A stretch of 64,000 nt of DNA from Bacillus infantis. GTDB taxonomy: Bacteria; Bacillota; Bacilli; Bacillales; Cytobacillaceae. The notes beneath the pieces are model-generated. The model saw only the letters and a program-made list of their open reading frames with translations. It searched no databases and was not told where the DNA came from. The stretch is taken from assembly GCF_020171945.1 (NCBI RefSeq), contig NZ_JAIVAP010000013.1, positions 1-64,000 of the forward strand. Direction: 5' to 3'. Below are positions 27,153 to 37,018 of the stretch, in pieces (the first letter of the stretch is position 1; every line of letters begins with the position of its first letter). A program made the translations under genes and the position numbers.

Positions 27153-28754
27153 ATGAATCATACAAAGATCGTACAAGCGATTGCTGAGGGGACAACTTCA
27201 CTTGGAATAGAATTAGGATCCACCCGTCTTAAAGCAGTGCTGATTGATAGCAGCTTTGAAACCATTGCTTCTGGGAGTTATGAATGGGAAAACTGTCTGG
27301 AGGATGGTTATTGGACGTACAACTTAGTCGATATCATCACTGGCCTGCAAGCAGCTTACAGTGAAATGAAGCTGGATGTTGAACGGAATTACGGAATCAC
27401 CATCCGCAAAATCGGTTCAATTGGATTTTCGGCTATGATGCACGGATATATGGCTTTTGATAAAACAGGGGAGCTGCTCGTCCCATTCCGGACCTGGCGC
27501 AACTCGACTACCGGTGCTGCAGCAAAAGAATTGACCGATATTTTTCAGTTCAATATCCCTGAACGATGGAGTATCGCCCATCTTTATCAGGCCATATTGA
27601 ATGACGAGAAACATTTGAACCGCATCGATTATATGACCACTCTGGCTGGATACATCCACTGGCTGCTTACTGGTGAAAAGGCAATCGGCATCGGGGATGC
27701 CTCGGGCATCTTCCCTATAGATGAATCCAGGCAGGATTACAATGAAACCATGGTAAAGCAGTTTGACGATTTAATAGCGGACAAGGGGCTTTGGAAACTG
27801 AAGGACATTCTTCCTAAGGTATTGGGTGCAGGCGAACAGGCCGGCCAGCTAACTGAAATTGGAGCGAAAATTCTAGACCGGTCACAAAATCTGCAGCCGG
27901 GCATTCCGGTTTGTCCCCCGGAAGGCGATGCCGGAACAGGGATGGTCGCCACCAATAGTGTGAGGAAACGCACCGGGAATGTTTCAGTAGGAACTTCCGT
28001 GTTTGCCATGATTGTATTAGAAAAAGAACTTTCAAAGGTATATCCGGAAATCGATCTGGTCACAACCCCAAGCGGCAGCCCTGTAGGAATGGTGCATGCG
28101 AATAATTGCTCCAGTGATCTTAATGCCTGGATGGGGCTGTTCAGTGAATTCTCCGAGGCTATGGGGCACAAAGCAGATAAAGATAAGCTGTTTGAAGTGA
28201 TGCTGAACAAAGCATTAGAGGCAGATGCGGATGGCGGCGGCCTGCTGAGCTATGGCTATTATTCAGGTGAAAATATCACAGGCCTGGAACAAGGAAGGCC
28301 ATTATTTGTCCGCTCTCCGGAAAGCACTTTCAATCTGGCAAACTTCATGAGGACGCATCTGTTTTCCGCTTTTTGCGCGCTGAAAATGGGGATGGATATC
28401 CTGACCCAAAAAGAACATATCGCAATCGATAGTATTCTGGCTCATGGCGGTCTGTTCAAGACACCTCTTGTCGGGCAAAAAATGGCAGCAGCTGCCATGA
28501 ACACGCCAGTATCAGTCACAGCCACAGCCGGAGAAGGCGGCGCATGGGGGATGGCAATCCTTGCTTCTTATATGATGAATAGGGGCGGGGAAGAAAGCCT
28601 AGAAGAGTTTCTTGATAATAGAGTCTTTGAAGAGGTTGAGAGACATGAAATCTATCCTGACCAATTAGATGTAAAAGGGTTTGAAGAGTTTCTCGAACGA
28701 TATAAAAAAGGACTGATGATTGAACAGGCCGCTGTTGATCATCTGATTGTTTAA
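27153..28754 (+). CDS. araB: Ribulokinase, lactobacillar-type AraB
   Basis: A 533-residue FGGY kinase phosphorylating L-ribulose. Landmarks are [17 protein letters not shown] (phosphate 1), [49 protein letters not shown] and [14 protein letters not shown]. The sequence follows the Lactobacillus plantarum AraB pattern and differs from the B. subtilis AraB (which begins with a VDFGTLSGRAVL-type loop). ATG 27153 has GAAGGGG ten bases upstream. It heads araB-araD-araA, with 12- and 39-base gaps, under AraR and CcpA control. Confidence 0.9.
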   Translation: MNHTKIVQAIAEGTTSLGIELGSTRLKAVLIDSSFETIASGSYEWENCLEDGYWTYNLVDIITGLQAAYSEMKLDVERNYGITIRKIGSIGFSAMMHGYMAFDKTGELLVPFRTWRNSTTGAAAKELTDIFQFNIPERWSIAHLYQAILNDEKHLNRIDYMTTLAGYIHWLLTGEKAIGIGDASGIFPIDESRQDYNETMVKQFDDLIADKGLWKLKDILPKVLGAGEQAGQLTEIGAKILDRSQNLQPGIPVCPPEGDAGTGMVATNSVRKRTGNVSVGTSVFAMIVLEKELSKVYPEIDLVTTPSGSPVGMVHANNCSSDLNAWMGLFSEFSEAMGHKADKDKLFEVMLNKALEADADGGGLLSYGYYSGENITGLEQGRPLFVRSPESTFNLANFMRTHLFSAFCALKMGMDILTQKEHIAIDSILAHGGLFKTPLVGQKMAAAAMNTPVSVTATAGEGGAWGMAILASYMMNRGGEESLEEFLDNRVFEEVERHEIYPDQLDVKGFEEFLERYKKGLMIEQAAVDHLIV

Positions 28755-28766
28755 GGAGTGATGGTG

Positions 28767-29462
28767 ATGTTAGAACAACTGAAAGAAGAAGTTTATCAGG
28801 CAAATCTGGATTTGCCTAAATATGGATTAGTGAAGTATACATGGGGAAATGCAAGCGCTATTGACCGGGAAGCCGGCTTATTTGTAATCAAGCCCAGTGG
28901 CGTTGATTATGAAACGATGACTCCGGGCGATATGGTGGTGGTTGATCTGGACGGCAATGTGGTTGAAGGAGATTTAAGGCCTTCATCCGATACAGCCACA
29001 CATGCAGTGCTTTATAAGCATTACGGGGAGATTGGCGGCATTGTGCACACCCATTCCACCTGGGCGACAATCTGGGCCCAGGCCGGCCTTGATGTGCCGG
29101 CGATGGGAACCACTCATGCCGATACATTCTATGGTTCCGTGCCATGTGCCCGCCATTTGACGCAAGAGGAGATCGACCGGGGCTATGAAGCAGAAACAGG
29201 CAAGGTGATCATTGAAACATTCGAAGAACGCGGTTTGGATATTTTAGCTGTCCCGGGCGTCCTGCTTCATGGGCACGGCCCATTTACCTGGGGCAAGGAT
29301 GCAAAAGCAGCCGTTTTGAATAGTGTAGTGCTCGACGAAGTGGCTAAAATGAATTTATTTACCCGGGAACTAAATCACTTTGCTGAGGCATTGCCGCAGA
29401 GAATATTAGATAAGCATTACCTCCGGAAGCACGGCAAGAATGCTTATTATGGACAAAAATAG
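28767..29462 (+). CDS. araD: L-ribulose-5-phosphate 4-epimerase
   Basis: A 231-residue class II aldolase/adducin-family enzyme converting L-ribulose 5-phosphate into D-xylulose 5-phosphate. The metal-binding HTHS motif ([14 protein letters not shown]) and the later HGHGPFTWG are present, with [20 protein letters not shown] typical of AraD. Several in-frame starts overlap the ribosome binding site AAGGAG; ATG 28767 has correct spacing. The gene begins 12 bases after araB. Confidence 0.96.
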   Translation: MLEQLKEEVYQANLDLPKYGLVKYTWGNASAIDREAGLFVIKPSGVDYETMTPGDMVVVDLDGNVVEGDLRPSSDTATHAVLYKHYGEIGGIVHTHSTWATIWAQAGLDVPAMGTTHADTFYGSVPCARHLTQEEIDRGYEAETGKVIIETFEERGLDILAVPGVLLHGHGPFTWGKDAKAAVLNSVVLDEVAKMNLFTRELNHFAEALPQRILDKHYLRKHGKNAYYGQK

Positions 29463-29501
29463 AGTTCTATCAATCCATCAAAAGAAGAAAAGAGGATGAT
29501 T

Positions 29502-30926
29502 ATGCTAACAACAGGGAAAAAAGAATTTTGGTTTGTCGTAGGTTCACAGCATCTATATGGAGAAGAAGCGCTGGCAGAAGTCAGGGCTAACGCACAGAAA
29601 ATGGCCGATGCATTGAATGAAAGCGGTGTCCTCCCATATCCGCTTGTATTGCAGGATTTGGCTGTCAGCGCAGATAAAATCACAAGCATCATGAAAGAAG
29701 TAAATTACCGCGACGAAGTAGCCGGTGTCATCACCTGGATGCATACTTTCTCCCCTGCGAAGATGTGGATCCGCGGCACGAAATTATTGCAGAAGCCATT
29801 GCTTCATCTAGCAACGCAATTCAATGAAAGCATACCTTGGGATACAATTGATATGGATTTCATGAACCTGAATCAATCTGCACACGGTGACCGTGAATAT
29901 GGATTTATCAATGCCCGGCTGAAGAAACAAAACAAAATTGTCACAGGCTACTGGGGGCGCCCTGAGGTGCAGCAGCAGATTGCCGACTGGATGGATGTGG
30001 CGGCTGCTTATAACGATAGCTTCCATATCAAGGTTGCCCGCTTTGGCGATAATATGCGCAATGTTGCTGTAACCGAAGGGGACAAGGTTGAAGCCCAAAT
30101 CCAGTTTGGATGGACTGTTGATTATTTTGGCATCGGAGACTTGGTCCAATATATAGATGATGTTAAGGACGAAGAGGTTCAGGCTTTAATGGAAGAATAT
30201 AAGGACCTATACGAGTTTGATTATGGCAGCTATAGTAAGGAAGATTGGGAGAAAAGCGTAAAAGTGCAAGCAAGCTATGAAATTGCGATTAAGCGCTTCC
30301 TTGATGAGGGCGGCTACACTGCCTTTACCTCCAACTTCGAAGATTTACATGGGATGAAACAGCTCCCCGGCCTTGCCGTTCAGCGTTTGATGGCGCAGGG
30401 ATATGGCTTTGCGGGTGAAGGGGACTGGAAGACGGCTGCACTTGACCGCCTGCTGAAAGTAATGAGCCGCAACCAATCCACAGGTTTTATGGAAGATTAC
30501 ACATACGAGCTGGCAGCCGGCCGGGAATCGATCCTTCAATCTCATATGCTTGAAGTAGATCCTTCCCTCGCCAGCAGCAAGCCGAAGATTGTCGTATCAC
30601 CACTTGGCATCGGTGACCGTGAAGATCCTGCACGTCTGGTGTTTGACGGAAAAGCCGGGGACGGTGTGGTTGTTTCAATGGCGGACTTCGGCACTCACTT
30701 TAAACTATTGATCAACGAAATTGCTGCATTTGAACCGACAGTTCCTGCACCGAATCTTCCTGTTGCCCGTGTACTTTGGGAAGTGAAGCCAAACTTCCAG
30801 GGTGGGGTCAAAGCATGGCTTGAAAACGGCGGAGGCCACCATACGGTTGTTTCTTTGAATCTAACAGCTGACCAAATTATCTCTTATGCCAAACTTGTTG
30901 ATTTAGACTATGTTGTGATCAAGTAA
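29502..30926 (+). CDS. araA: L-arabinose isomerase
   Basis: A 474-residue isomerase interconverting L-arabinose and L-ribulose with a divalent metal. The N-terminal [16 protein letters not shown], the central [15 protein letters not shown] and [13 protein letters not shown], the metal-region [12 protein letters not shown]...FMEDYTYEL and the C-terminal GGGHHTVVS are all as in the AraA family, and the length is normal. AAGAGG precedes ATG 29502. It is the third gene of the operon; no clear terminator follows immediately, only a weak GGGGAGCC/GCTTCCCGG hairpin at about 30940-30962. Confidence 0.97.
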   Translation: MLTTGKKEFWFVVGSQHLYGEEALAEVRANAQKMADALNESGVLPYPLVLQDLAVSADKITSIMKEVNYRDEVAGVITWMHTFSPAKMWIRGTKLLQKPLLHLATQFNESIPWDTIDMDFMNLNQSAHGDREYGFINARLKKQNKIVTGYWGRPEVQQQIADWMDVAAAYNDSFHIKVARFGDNMRNVAVTEGDKVEAQIQFGWTVDYFGIGDLVQYIDDVKDEEVQALMEEYKDLYEFDYGSYSKEDWEKSVKVQASYEIAIKRFLDEGGYTAFTSNFEDLHGMKQLPGLAVQRLMAQGYGFAGEGDWKTAALDRLLKVMSRNQSTGFMEDYTYELAAGRESILQSHMLEVDPSLASSKPKIVVSPLGIGDREDPARLVFDGKAGDGVVVSMADFGTHFKLLINEIAAFEPTVPAPNLPVARVLWEVKPNFQGGVKAWLENGGGHHTVVSLNLTADQIISYAKLVDLDYVVIK

Positions 30927-31027
30927 TATCTTTATTTTCCTGGGGAGCCATGCTTCCCGGGAGTTAAAATGAGCATATAAGAACATGAGGCCCAATTGCC
31001 GATCAGGCATGAAACTCTGGCCTTTAA

Positions 31028-31041
31028 TGTAAGCGCACCCA
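31028..31041 (+). promoter_or_regulatory. cre-like site upstream of the sugar porter
   Basis: TGTAAGCGCACCCA matches the cre consensus except at two positions. It lies in the 248-base gap between araA and the porter; no AraR palindrome is evident in that gap. Confidence 0.45.
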
Positions 31042-31174
31042 TATTTTCGGACAAGCATTTAAATTTATAAAGGACGTTGCATTATGCATGGGAAAGTTTT
31101 TCTGTGCCTTGCACTTGGTCTAGTTGCCATTCGTATTTTCAACAGTGAGAGACAACCTTGAGGAGGAACTGGAA

Positions 31175-32569
31175 ATGGGGAATGAAAAGAAAATCTCAAG
31201 CGGCTTCATTTATTTTTTCGGGGCATTTGCCGGCATTCTCTTTGGTTATGATATCGGTGTCATGACAGGAGCACTGCCTTTTCTGCAAAGTGATTGGAAC
31301 CTTCAGAATGAAGCTGGCGCTATAGGCTGGATTACTTCTTCTGTCATGTTAGGAGCTATTTTTGGGGGTGCGCTGGCCGGACAGCTTTCCGACCGCTTAG
31401 GACGGCGCAAAATGATCCTGATATCGGCTGTGATTTTTGTGGCTGGCTCCATCTTATCAGGGATCGCCCCGCATGATGGGATTCTCTTTTTGATTGTTGC
31501 CAGGGTATTATTGGGCTTGGCAGTTGGTGCTGCTTCCGCACTGGTCCCGGCCTACATGTCAGAAATGGCACCGGCACGCCTGCGCGGACGATTGTCAGGA
31601 ATCAATCAGACGATGATTGTATCTGGAATGCTGCTTTCGTATATTGTGGATTTCCTGCTGAAGGATCTGCCGGAAACAATGGCCTGGCGTTTAATGCTTG
31701 GTTTGGCTGCAATCCCGGCTGTCATCCTATTTTTCGGAATGTTAAGGCTTCCAGAATCACCGCGTTTTTTAATCAAGAATAATAAGCTGGATGAAGCCCG
31801 CAGGGTGCTGAGCTATATCCGGGTTAACAAACAGGAAATTGATACTGAAATAAAGCATATCCAGGATGCGGCCCAAGAAGAAAGAAAGGCCAGCCAAAAA
31901 GCATCATGGGGTACACTTTTCAGCAATAAATACCGGTATTTATTAATTGCCGGTGTGGGTGTTGCTGCTTTCCAGCAATTCCAGGGTGCTAATGCCATTT
32001 TTTATTACATACCTTTAATTGTGGAAAATGCTACAGGGCACGCAGCCAGCTCCGCATTGATGTGGCCGATCATCCAAGGGGTCATCCTTGTACTGGGTTC
32101 ATTGGTGTTCCTGCTGATTGCCGACAAATTCAACCGCCGCACCTTACTGACAGTAGGCGGAACTATCATGGGGCTCTCATTTATATTGCCGGCTGTTTTA
32201 AATGTCCTGCTTCCTAATGCAGATCCGATGATGATGGTTGTTTTCTTAAGTATCTATGTAGCGTTATATTCATTCACATGGGCCCCTTTAACCTGGGTCA
32301 TCGTCGGGGAAATCTTCCCGCTTGCCATCCGCGGACGTGCTTCCGGACTGGCTTCATCGTTTAACTGGATCGGTTCTTTCCTGGTTGGGCTTTTATTCCC
32401 GATCATGACCGCTAATATGGCCCAGGAAGCCGTGTTTGCCATCTTCGGCATCATTTGTATCCTCGGGGTAGTATTTATCCGGACAAGTGTCCCTGAAACC
32501 CGCGGCCGCAGCCTGGAAGAAATCGAGAAAATCGGGGAAAATAAACTGAATGCTAAAAAAAGTGCATAA
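31175..32569 (+). CDS. Sugar porter MFS transporter, probable arabinose/H+ symporter
   Basis: A 464-residue sugar-porter-family protein with 12 transmembrane segments. Family signatures are FFGAFAGILFGYDIGVMTGALPFL, GQLSDRLGRRKMI, VPAYMSEMAPARLRGRLSGINQ, FQQFQGANAIFYY (QQxxGxNxxxYY type) and PETRGRSLEEIE. GAGGAGG precedes ATG 31175. Position directly behind araBDA points to L-arabinose uptake (AraE type), although xylose/arabinose porters cannot be told apart by motifs alone. A terminator at 32611 ends the arabinose block. Confidence 0.85.
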   Translation: MGNEKKISSGFIYFFGAFAGILFGYDIGVMTGALPFLQSDWNLQNEAGAIGWITSSVMLGAIFGGALAGQLSDRLGRRKMILISAVIFVAGSILSGIAPHDGILFLIVARVLLGLAVGAASALVPAYMSEMAPARLRGRLSGINQTMIVSGMLLSYIVDFLLKDLPETMAWRLMLGLAAIPAVILFFGMLRLPESPRFLIKNNKLDEARRVLSYIRVNKQEIDTEIKHIQDAAQEERKASQKASWGTLFSNKYRYLLIAGVGVAAFQQFQGANAIFYYIPLIVENATGHAASSALMWPIIQGVILVLGSLVFLLIADKFNRRTLLTVGGTIMGLSFILPAVLNVLLPNADPMMMVVFLSIYVALYSFTWAPLTWVIVGEIFPLAIRGRASGLASSFNWIGSFLVGLLFPIMTANMAQEAVFAIFGIICILGVVFIRTSVPETRGRSLEEIEKIGENKLNAKKSA

Positions 32570-32610
32570 ATGAAAGTGTGATAGAGTGGGCCTGGACCCA
32601 TTCACAATGG

Positions 32611-32645
32611 AAAGAGGCAAGCCGCATTGGGCTTGCCTCTTTCAT
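32611..32645 (+). terminator. Terminator of the arabinose block
   Basis: AAAGAGGCAAGCC pairs with GGCTTGCCTCTTT around a 6-base loop, followed by CATTT. Confidence 0.75.
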
Positions 32646-32734
32646 TTGGCTTCTGCCTGGGAATGCTTTATGGATGAATATGAGAATAGATCCTTAGTCC
32701 GTGAGCCAGACACTTTGACTTGTGAGTGCACAGC

Positions 32735-32788
32735 AAAAAGAGACTGCGGACAAGCCCTGCATGGGAGTGTGCCGGCAGTCTCTTTCTG
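32735..32788 (-). terminator. Terminator of the siderophore operon
   Basis: On the minus strand AAAGAGACTGC and GCAGTCTCTTT form the stem, followed by TTGCTG. It lies 17 bases past the ATPase stop. Confidence 0.65.
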
Positions 32789-32801
32789 CTTGGACAGGAG
32801 T

Positions 32802-33620
32802 CTAGGCCAGAGAGAATTCCCTTTTTACATGATGGCGCCCTATAGGCACTACAGAGGGGCATCCTGCAACAGGGTCTTCTACAACCGTACAGTGAAGGCC
32901 AAAAATATCTTCAATCAATTTGCTTGTAATAACCTCTGATGGCGCTCCCTCTGCCACAAGCTTTCCTTTATCGAGAGCAAAAATATGGTCCGCATAACGG
33001 GCAGACAGGTTGATATCATGAAGGACCATGACGATTGTCGTTCCGTGCTTCCGGTTAAGGTCTGTCAAAAGATCGAGGATCTCGACCTGGTAGGTGATAT
33101 CCAAATAGGTTGTCGGCTCATCAAGGAACAGTATGTCAGTCTGCTGTGCAAGCGCCATGGCAATCCAGACACGCTGTCTTTGGCCGCCTGAAAGTTCATC
33201 GATATGCCGGTCGGCAAATTCAGTGATTTTCATCAGCTCCATTGCTTCAGCAACAGCTTCATAATCCTTCTTAGTCCAGCCCTTCAGAAAAGACTGGTGC
33301 GGGAATCTGCCGCGTCCAACCAGGTCTGCAACCGTTATCCCCTCAGGTACGACCGGGGTTTGAGGAAGAAGACCAAGGACACGGGCCAGCTGTTTTGGCG
33401 GAATTTTATGAATGGGCTTTCCCCCCAGGGTGACCTGTCCGGAATTTGGTTTGATCAGCCTCGCCATTGTTTTGAGCAGGGTAGATTTGCCGCAGCCGTT
33501 GGCACCGATGATGATGCTTATTTGGCTGCTTGGAATGCTGATGCTTATATCATGCAGGATGGTTTTCTGATCATATCCGGCGGTGACTCCTTCAGCCCGA
33601 AAATCATGTGTCGGTTTCAT
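32802..33620 (-). CDS. Iron-siderophore ABC transporter ATPase, FecE/YusV type
   Basis: A 272-residue ABC ATPase that powers ferric-siderophore import. It has Walker A IIGANGCGKST, Q-loop LLPQTPVVPEGITV, signature LSGGQRQRVWIAMAL, Walker B ILFLDEPTTYLD and the H-loop VLHDIN. The LPQ...EGITVADLV and TTYLDITYQVEIL wording is typical of FepC/FecE/YusV. It is the last gene of the operon binding protein - permease - permease - ATPase, one base apart from the upstream permease gene, under a perfect Fur box. Confidence 0.92.
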   Translation of the reverse strand: MKPTHDFRAEGVTAGYDQKTILHDISISIPSSQISIIIGANGCGKSTLLKTMARLIKPNSGQVTLGGKPIHKIPPKQLARVLGLLPQTPVVPEGITVADLVGRGRFPHQSFLKGWTKKDYEAVAEAMELMKITEFADRHIDELSGGQRQRVWIAMALAQQTDILFLDEPTTYLDITYQVEILDLLTDLNRKHGTTIVMVLHDINLSARYADHIFALDKGKLVAEGAPSEVITSKLIEDIFGLHCTVVEDPVAGCPSVVPIGRHHVKREFSLA

Positions 33621-34651
33621 TATAAATCACCCTTTCGATTCATTCGGATCAGCAAGTAGATCAAATATGGAGCGCCGATAATGCCTGTAATAACACCTAC
33701 AGGATATCTGGCAGCGAAAGCGAATTGTCCAATAAGATCTCCTGCCAGTACTAAAATGATGCCGACAAGGCCTGCCGGGATAATGCTTGAGAAACCAGCA
33801 CCAACCAATCTTTTGGCGATGGGTCCGGAAAGGAACGCGATGAATGCAATCGGTCCTGTGGCCGCGGTGGCTAATGCAATGATAAGCACTGAACTGATGA
33901 TGAGCATCAATCGTGTCTTATTGGTATCCACCCCGAGTGAGGTGGCTGCCTGTTCCCCAAGCTCCAGCATATCCAGCCTTTTCCCGAGCATAATGAGGAT
34001 GGGTGCAAAGATCAGGACTGTAATCATGAGCGGATAAAGATCCTCTGTCTTCGCTCCATTCAGGCTGCCGGTCAGCCATCTCATGGCAGCAGGGAGGTCA
34101 TTCTGCTGGCCAATCAGCAGTAAGTAGGATACGGCAGCATCAAGCATGGCCTGGATGCCGATTCCTATCAGGATTAATCTGCCGATTGAGAAAGAAGAAC
34201 CTTTTGATAATAGAAAAATAACAGCCACTGCAGTAAGCCCGCCGATAATGGATGCGATAGAAACAAAGGTATCGCTCGCATGAAGGACAGTGATGCAAAA
34301 GACTGCAGCGGCGCTTGATCCGGCAGTTATGCCGATTACATTCGGGTTTGCCAGGGGATTGCGGAGCATCGTTTGAAATACATGTCCGGCAGCGCCAAAA
34401 GCAAACCCGGCCAAAACACCTGCAAGCATTCTTGGGAACCGTATGGTGCCCACTGCAAATGAAGCGCCTTTTACTTTTTCGCCCATCAGTACGCTGATGA
34501 CATCTGAAACAGGATAAATCGTGTTCCCCAGCATAAGCATGGTCCCGCAGAGGGATAAGGCGATAATGGCAAGAAGCGAAGTGACAAGGACAAACCGGCG
34601 TCGTCTCTTTAGTCTGCCCATCATAATAAGATTCATGGATTCATTCATCAT
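33620..34651 (-). CDS. Iron-siderophore ABC permease 2, FecCD family
   Basis: A 343-residue FecCD-family permease with roughly nine to ten transmembrane segments. Family hallmarks: RFPRMLAGVLAGFAFGAAGHVFQTMLRNPLANPNVIGITAGSSAAAV, RWLTGSLNG, LLGEQA-type ATSLGV loop and GPIAFIAFLSGPIAKRLVG. It starts in an ATGATGA overlap with permease 1. The two permeases form the heterodimeric membrane channel. Confidence 0.92.
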   Translation of the reverse strand: MMNESMNLIMMGRLKRRRRFVLVTSLLAIIALSLCGTMLMLGNTIYPVSDVISVLMGEKVKGASFAVGTIRFPRMLAGVLAGFAFGAAGHVFQTMLRNPLANPNVIGITAGSSAAAVFCITVLHASDTFVSIASIIGGLTAVAVIFLLSKGSSFSIGRLILIGIGIQAMLDAAVSYLLLIGQQNDLPAAMRWLTGSLNGAKTEDLYPLMITVLIFAPILIMLGKRLDMLELGEQAATSLGVDTNKTRLMLIISSVLIIALATAATGPIAFIAFLSGPIAKRLVGAGFSSIIPAGLVGIILVLAGDLIGQFAFAARYPVGVITGIIGAPYLIYLLIRMNRKGDL

Positions 34652-35682
34652 AAAGCACGCATTTTCGCTTTCATAGTTATTAAGATCAATATAGGAGCCC
34701 CGATAAAGGCTGTAACTACGCCGACTTCAAGCTCTCCGGGACTTCCGAGTACCCGGCCGCACACATCTGCTATGGTTAAAATGGCTGCGCCTGAAAGAGC
34801 AGACATCGGGATGACGAACCGAAGATCCGGGCCGATGACGAGCCGGATTAGATGTGTGGCCAATAGGCCAATAAAGCCGATTGGGCCTGCCAATGCCGTC
34901 GCGGCACCGCATAACAGCACGCCGCCAAAGGCAGCGGAAAGCCTGAGGGTCCCTGTCCGCACTCCCAGCCCTTTGGCTGCTTCATCGCCTAATGCCAATG
35001 CATTCAATGCGGGAGCTGTGAAGACGGCAATGAGCAGTCCAATGATAAGAAAGGGGATGAAAATGGAGACAGAGTCCCAATTTCCTGCCCCGACACTGCC
35101 CACTTGCCAGAATCTGAACTGATCCATCACGTTGGAGCGGGGGATCATAACTGCCATTACAAGAGATGATAACGCAGCACTTGTGGCAGCACCCGCTAAA
35201 ACGAGTTTAAGGGGCGTGGCGCCGCCACTCCCCATTGAACCAATTCCGAATACAAAAATGGCAGTTATGAATGCACCAGCCAATGCGAGCCAGATATATT
35301 GGCCCGCACTGCCTATATCCAAAAAGGAAATTCCGCAGACAACGAATAATGCTGCCCCTGTGTTGACTCCCAATATGCTTGGATCTGCAATAGGATTGCG
35401 GGTGACTGACTGCATGAGGGAACCGGAAACTCCCAATGCCGCTCCGCACATCAAGCTGAATACAGTTCTGGCGATTCTTTGGCGCACCACGTTTGCTCCA
35501 TGGCTCTCTGCTTCCGGATGAAACAAGCCGTCCATCAGATCATTCCATCCCACAATGCGGGATCCGAAAGCAAGTGAAGCCAGTACGCATATACCGAGCA
35601 GAACAATGGAAAGGATCAGCACCTTTATGAAATGTTTCGGCAGATGCAGCTGCTTATTTTCTGAAACGGAAGTATGATTCAT
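34648..35682 (-). CDS. Iron-siderophore ABC permease 1, FecCD family
   Basis: A 344-residue FecCD-family permease. It has RIARTVFSLMCGAALGVSGSLMQSVTRNPIADPSILGVNTGAALFVV, FWQVGSVG, ALGDEAAKGLGV and GPIGFIGLLATHLIRLVIG, in the usual order. It begins one base after the binding-protein stop and overlaps permease 2 by four bases. Confidence 0.92.
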   Translation of the reverse strand: MNHTSVSENKQLHLPKHFIKVLILSIVLLGICVLASLAFGSRIVGWNDLMDGLFHPEAESHGANVVRQRIARTVFSLMCGAALGVSGSLMQSVTRNPIADPSILGVNTGAALFVVCGISFLDIGSAGQYIWLALAGAFITAIFVFGIGSMGSGGATPLKLVLAGAATSAALSSLVMAVMIPRSNVMDQFRFWQVGSVGAGNWDSVSIFIPFLIIGLLIAVFTAPALNALALGDEAAKGLGVRTGTLRLSAAFGGVLLCGAATALAGPIGFIGLLATHLIRLVIGPDLRFVIPMSALSGAAILTIADVCGRVLGSPGELEVGVVTAFIGAPILILITMKAKMRAL

Positions 35683-35683
35683 T

Positions 35684-36751
35684 TTACTCGACTTTGCCCG
35701 CAGCTTCTGAAAGTAATGTCAGATACTCGTCAATGGAATATTCAATTGAGAGCGGGCTCGGAGTTCCTGCTGCTGCAAGCGGCGTGTTATCTCCGATGAT
35801 GACGACAGAGCCTCTTTCTACTGCAGGGATTTTCCCAAGGATAGGATCAGCCTGCAGAGCTGCAAGTGTTTCATCATTTCCATAAGATACGATAATTTCA
35901 GCATCGTTCAGCATATCCGCATTTTCAGCACTTACTTCTATATAGAAGCTGTTTGGATCAGTCATTTGGCTTGTGAGACTTTCAGGATATTCCATCTCCA
36001 GCTCAGAAAGGAATGCACCGCGCGGATCTGCTGGAGAGTAGATATAGAACTTGGACAAATCAGATGCATCAAAGCTTACGAATGCAGCCTTCTTCCCTTT
36101 GACTTCCGGGTGTTCGCTCACTTTGTCTGCAATCAGTTTTTCTGTATCGGCAATCAGCTGCTTGCCTTCTTCTTCCATGCCCAAGCCCATTGAATTGTAG
36201 GTTACTTGCTCGCGCCATGAGGCTACCCAAGGGCTTGTCTGATAGGCAACAACTGGAGCAATTTCGCTTAGTGTATCATATTCTTCCTGGGTGATGCCTG
36301 AGTATGCTGCAAGAATGACATCAGGGCTGACATCAGCAATGGCTTCGAAATCAAGCCCGTCAGTATCCTGGAAAATAACCGGAGTTTCTGCGTCCAGTTC
36401 TTTCAGTGCATCTGCAGTCCAAGGCAGCATTCCGCTGTCATCCTGAACACCATAGTTTGCGGCTGAGAAGCCTACAGGCACAACACCAAGAGCAAGAGCG
36501 ACGTCATGGTTCGACCATGCAATCGTAGCAACGCGTTCAGGTTTTTCTTCTATAGTAGTTTCGCCAAAGGCATGTTTGATTACGATTGGATACTCAGCAG
36601 AAGCTTCTTCAGATTCAGCATTATCTTTATTGGAATTCCCGGCAGATTCTGAGTTTCCATTTGATTGATCATCTGAACAGCCCGCCAATGCAAATGTCAG
36701 CAAAGCGATCAGGAATGTTGTGAAAATAGAAAATCTTCGTTTGGCATTCAT
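35684..36751 (-). CDS. Siderophore-binding lipoprotein
   Basis: A 355-residue class III solute-binding lipoprotein. The signal peptide ends in LALAGCSDD-type lipobox (FALAGC), followed by a Ser/Asn/Glu linker and the periplasmic-binding fold of FecB/FhuD type (YPIVIKHAFGETTIEEKPERVATIAWSNHDVALALGVVPVG, SPDVILAAYSGIT, GTPSPLSIEYSIDEYLTLL). It captures ferric siderophore outside the membrane; the ligand class is not determined from sequence. It is first in its operon and directly behind the Fur-controlled promoter. Confidence 0.92.
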   Translation of the reverse strand: MNAKRRFSIFTTFLIALLTFALAGCSDDQSNGNSESAGNSNKDNAESEEASAEYPIVIKHAFGETTIEEKPERVATIAWSNHDVALALGVVPVGFSAANYGVQDDSGMLPWTADALKELDAETPVIFQDTDGLDFEAIADVSPDVILAAYSGITQEEYDTLSEIAPVVAYQTSPWVASWREQVTYNSMGLGMEEEGKQLIADTEKLIADKVSEHPEVKGKKAAFVSFDASDLSKFYIYSPADPRGAFLSELEMEYPESLTSQMTDPNSFYIEVSAENADMLNDAEIIVSYGNDETLAALQADPILGKIPAVERGSVVIIGDNTPLAAAGTPSPLSIEYSIDEYLTLLSEAAGKVE

Positions 36752-36781
36752 CTTGATTATCCTTCCTTCTCTGAACGTAAT

Positions 36782-36796
36782 TGATAATAATTATCA
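36782..36796 (-). promoter_or_regulatory. Perfect 7-1-7 Fur box
   Basis: TGATAATAATTATCA is an exact 7-1-7 palindrome matching the Bacillus Fur box. It lies just downstream of the -10 of the siderophore operon promoter, so Fur-Fe would repress it. Confidence 0.9.
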
Positions 36797-36804
36797 CTAT
36801 CATT

Positions 36805-36833
36805 AATGTATATGGTAAGAGTGATGATGTCAA
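36805..36833 (-). promoter_or_regulatory. Sigma-A promoter of the siderophore operon
   Basis: Reading leftward: TTGACA (complement of 36828-36833), 17-base spacer, TACATT (complement of 36805-36810). Confidence 0.75.
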
Positions 36834-37018
36834 TAGAATATTTAGAATTCAATAGGATCCACCTACAGTGAATTAAATTAATACAGGGATGGAGTAGGGG
36901 GATCTTATATAACAGGACCCGGAGTTAGGGGGTGGAGCTTTATATATGCTAAAATGCAGATATAGAGTTAATTTATACAGATTAAGTATTGTTTATAGCA
37001 AAAAAAGGGGGATTTGAT

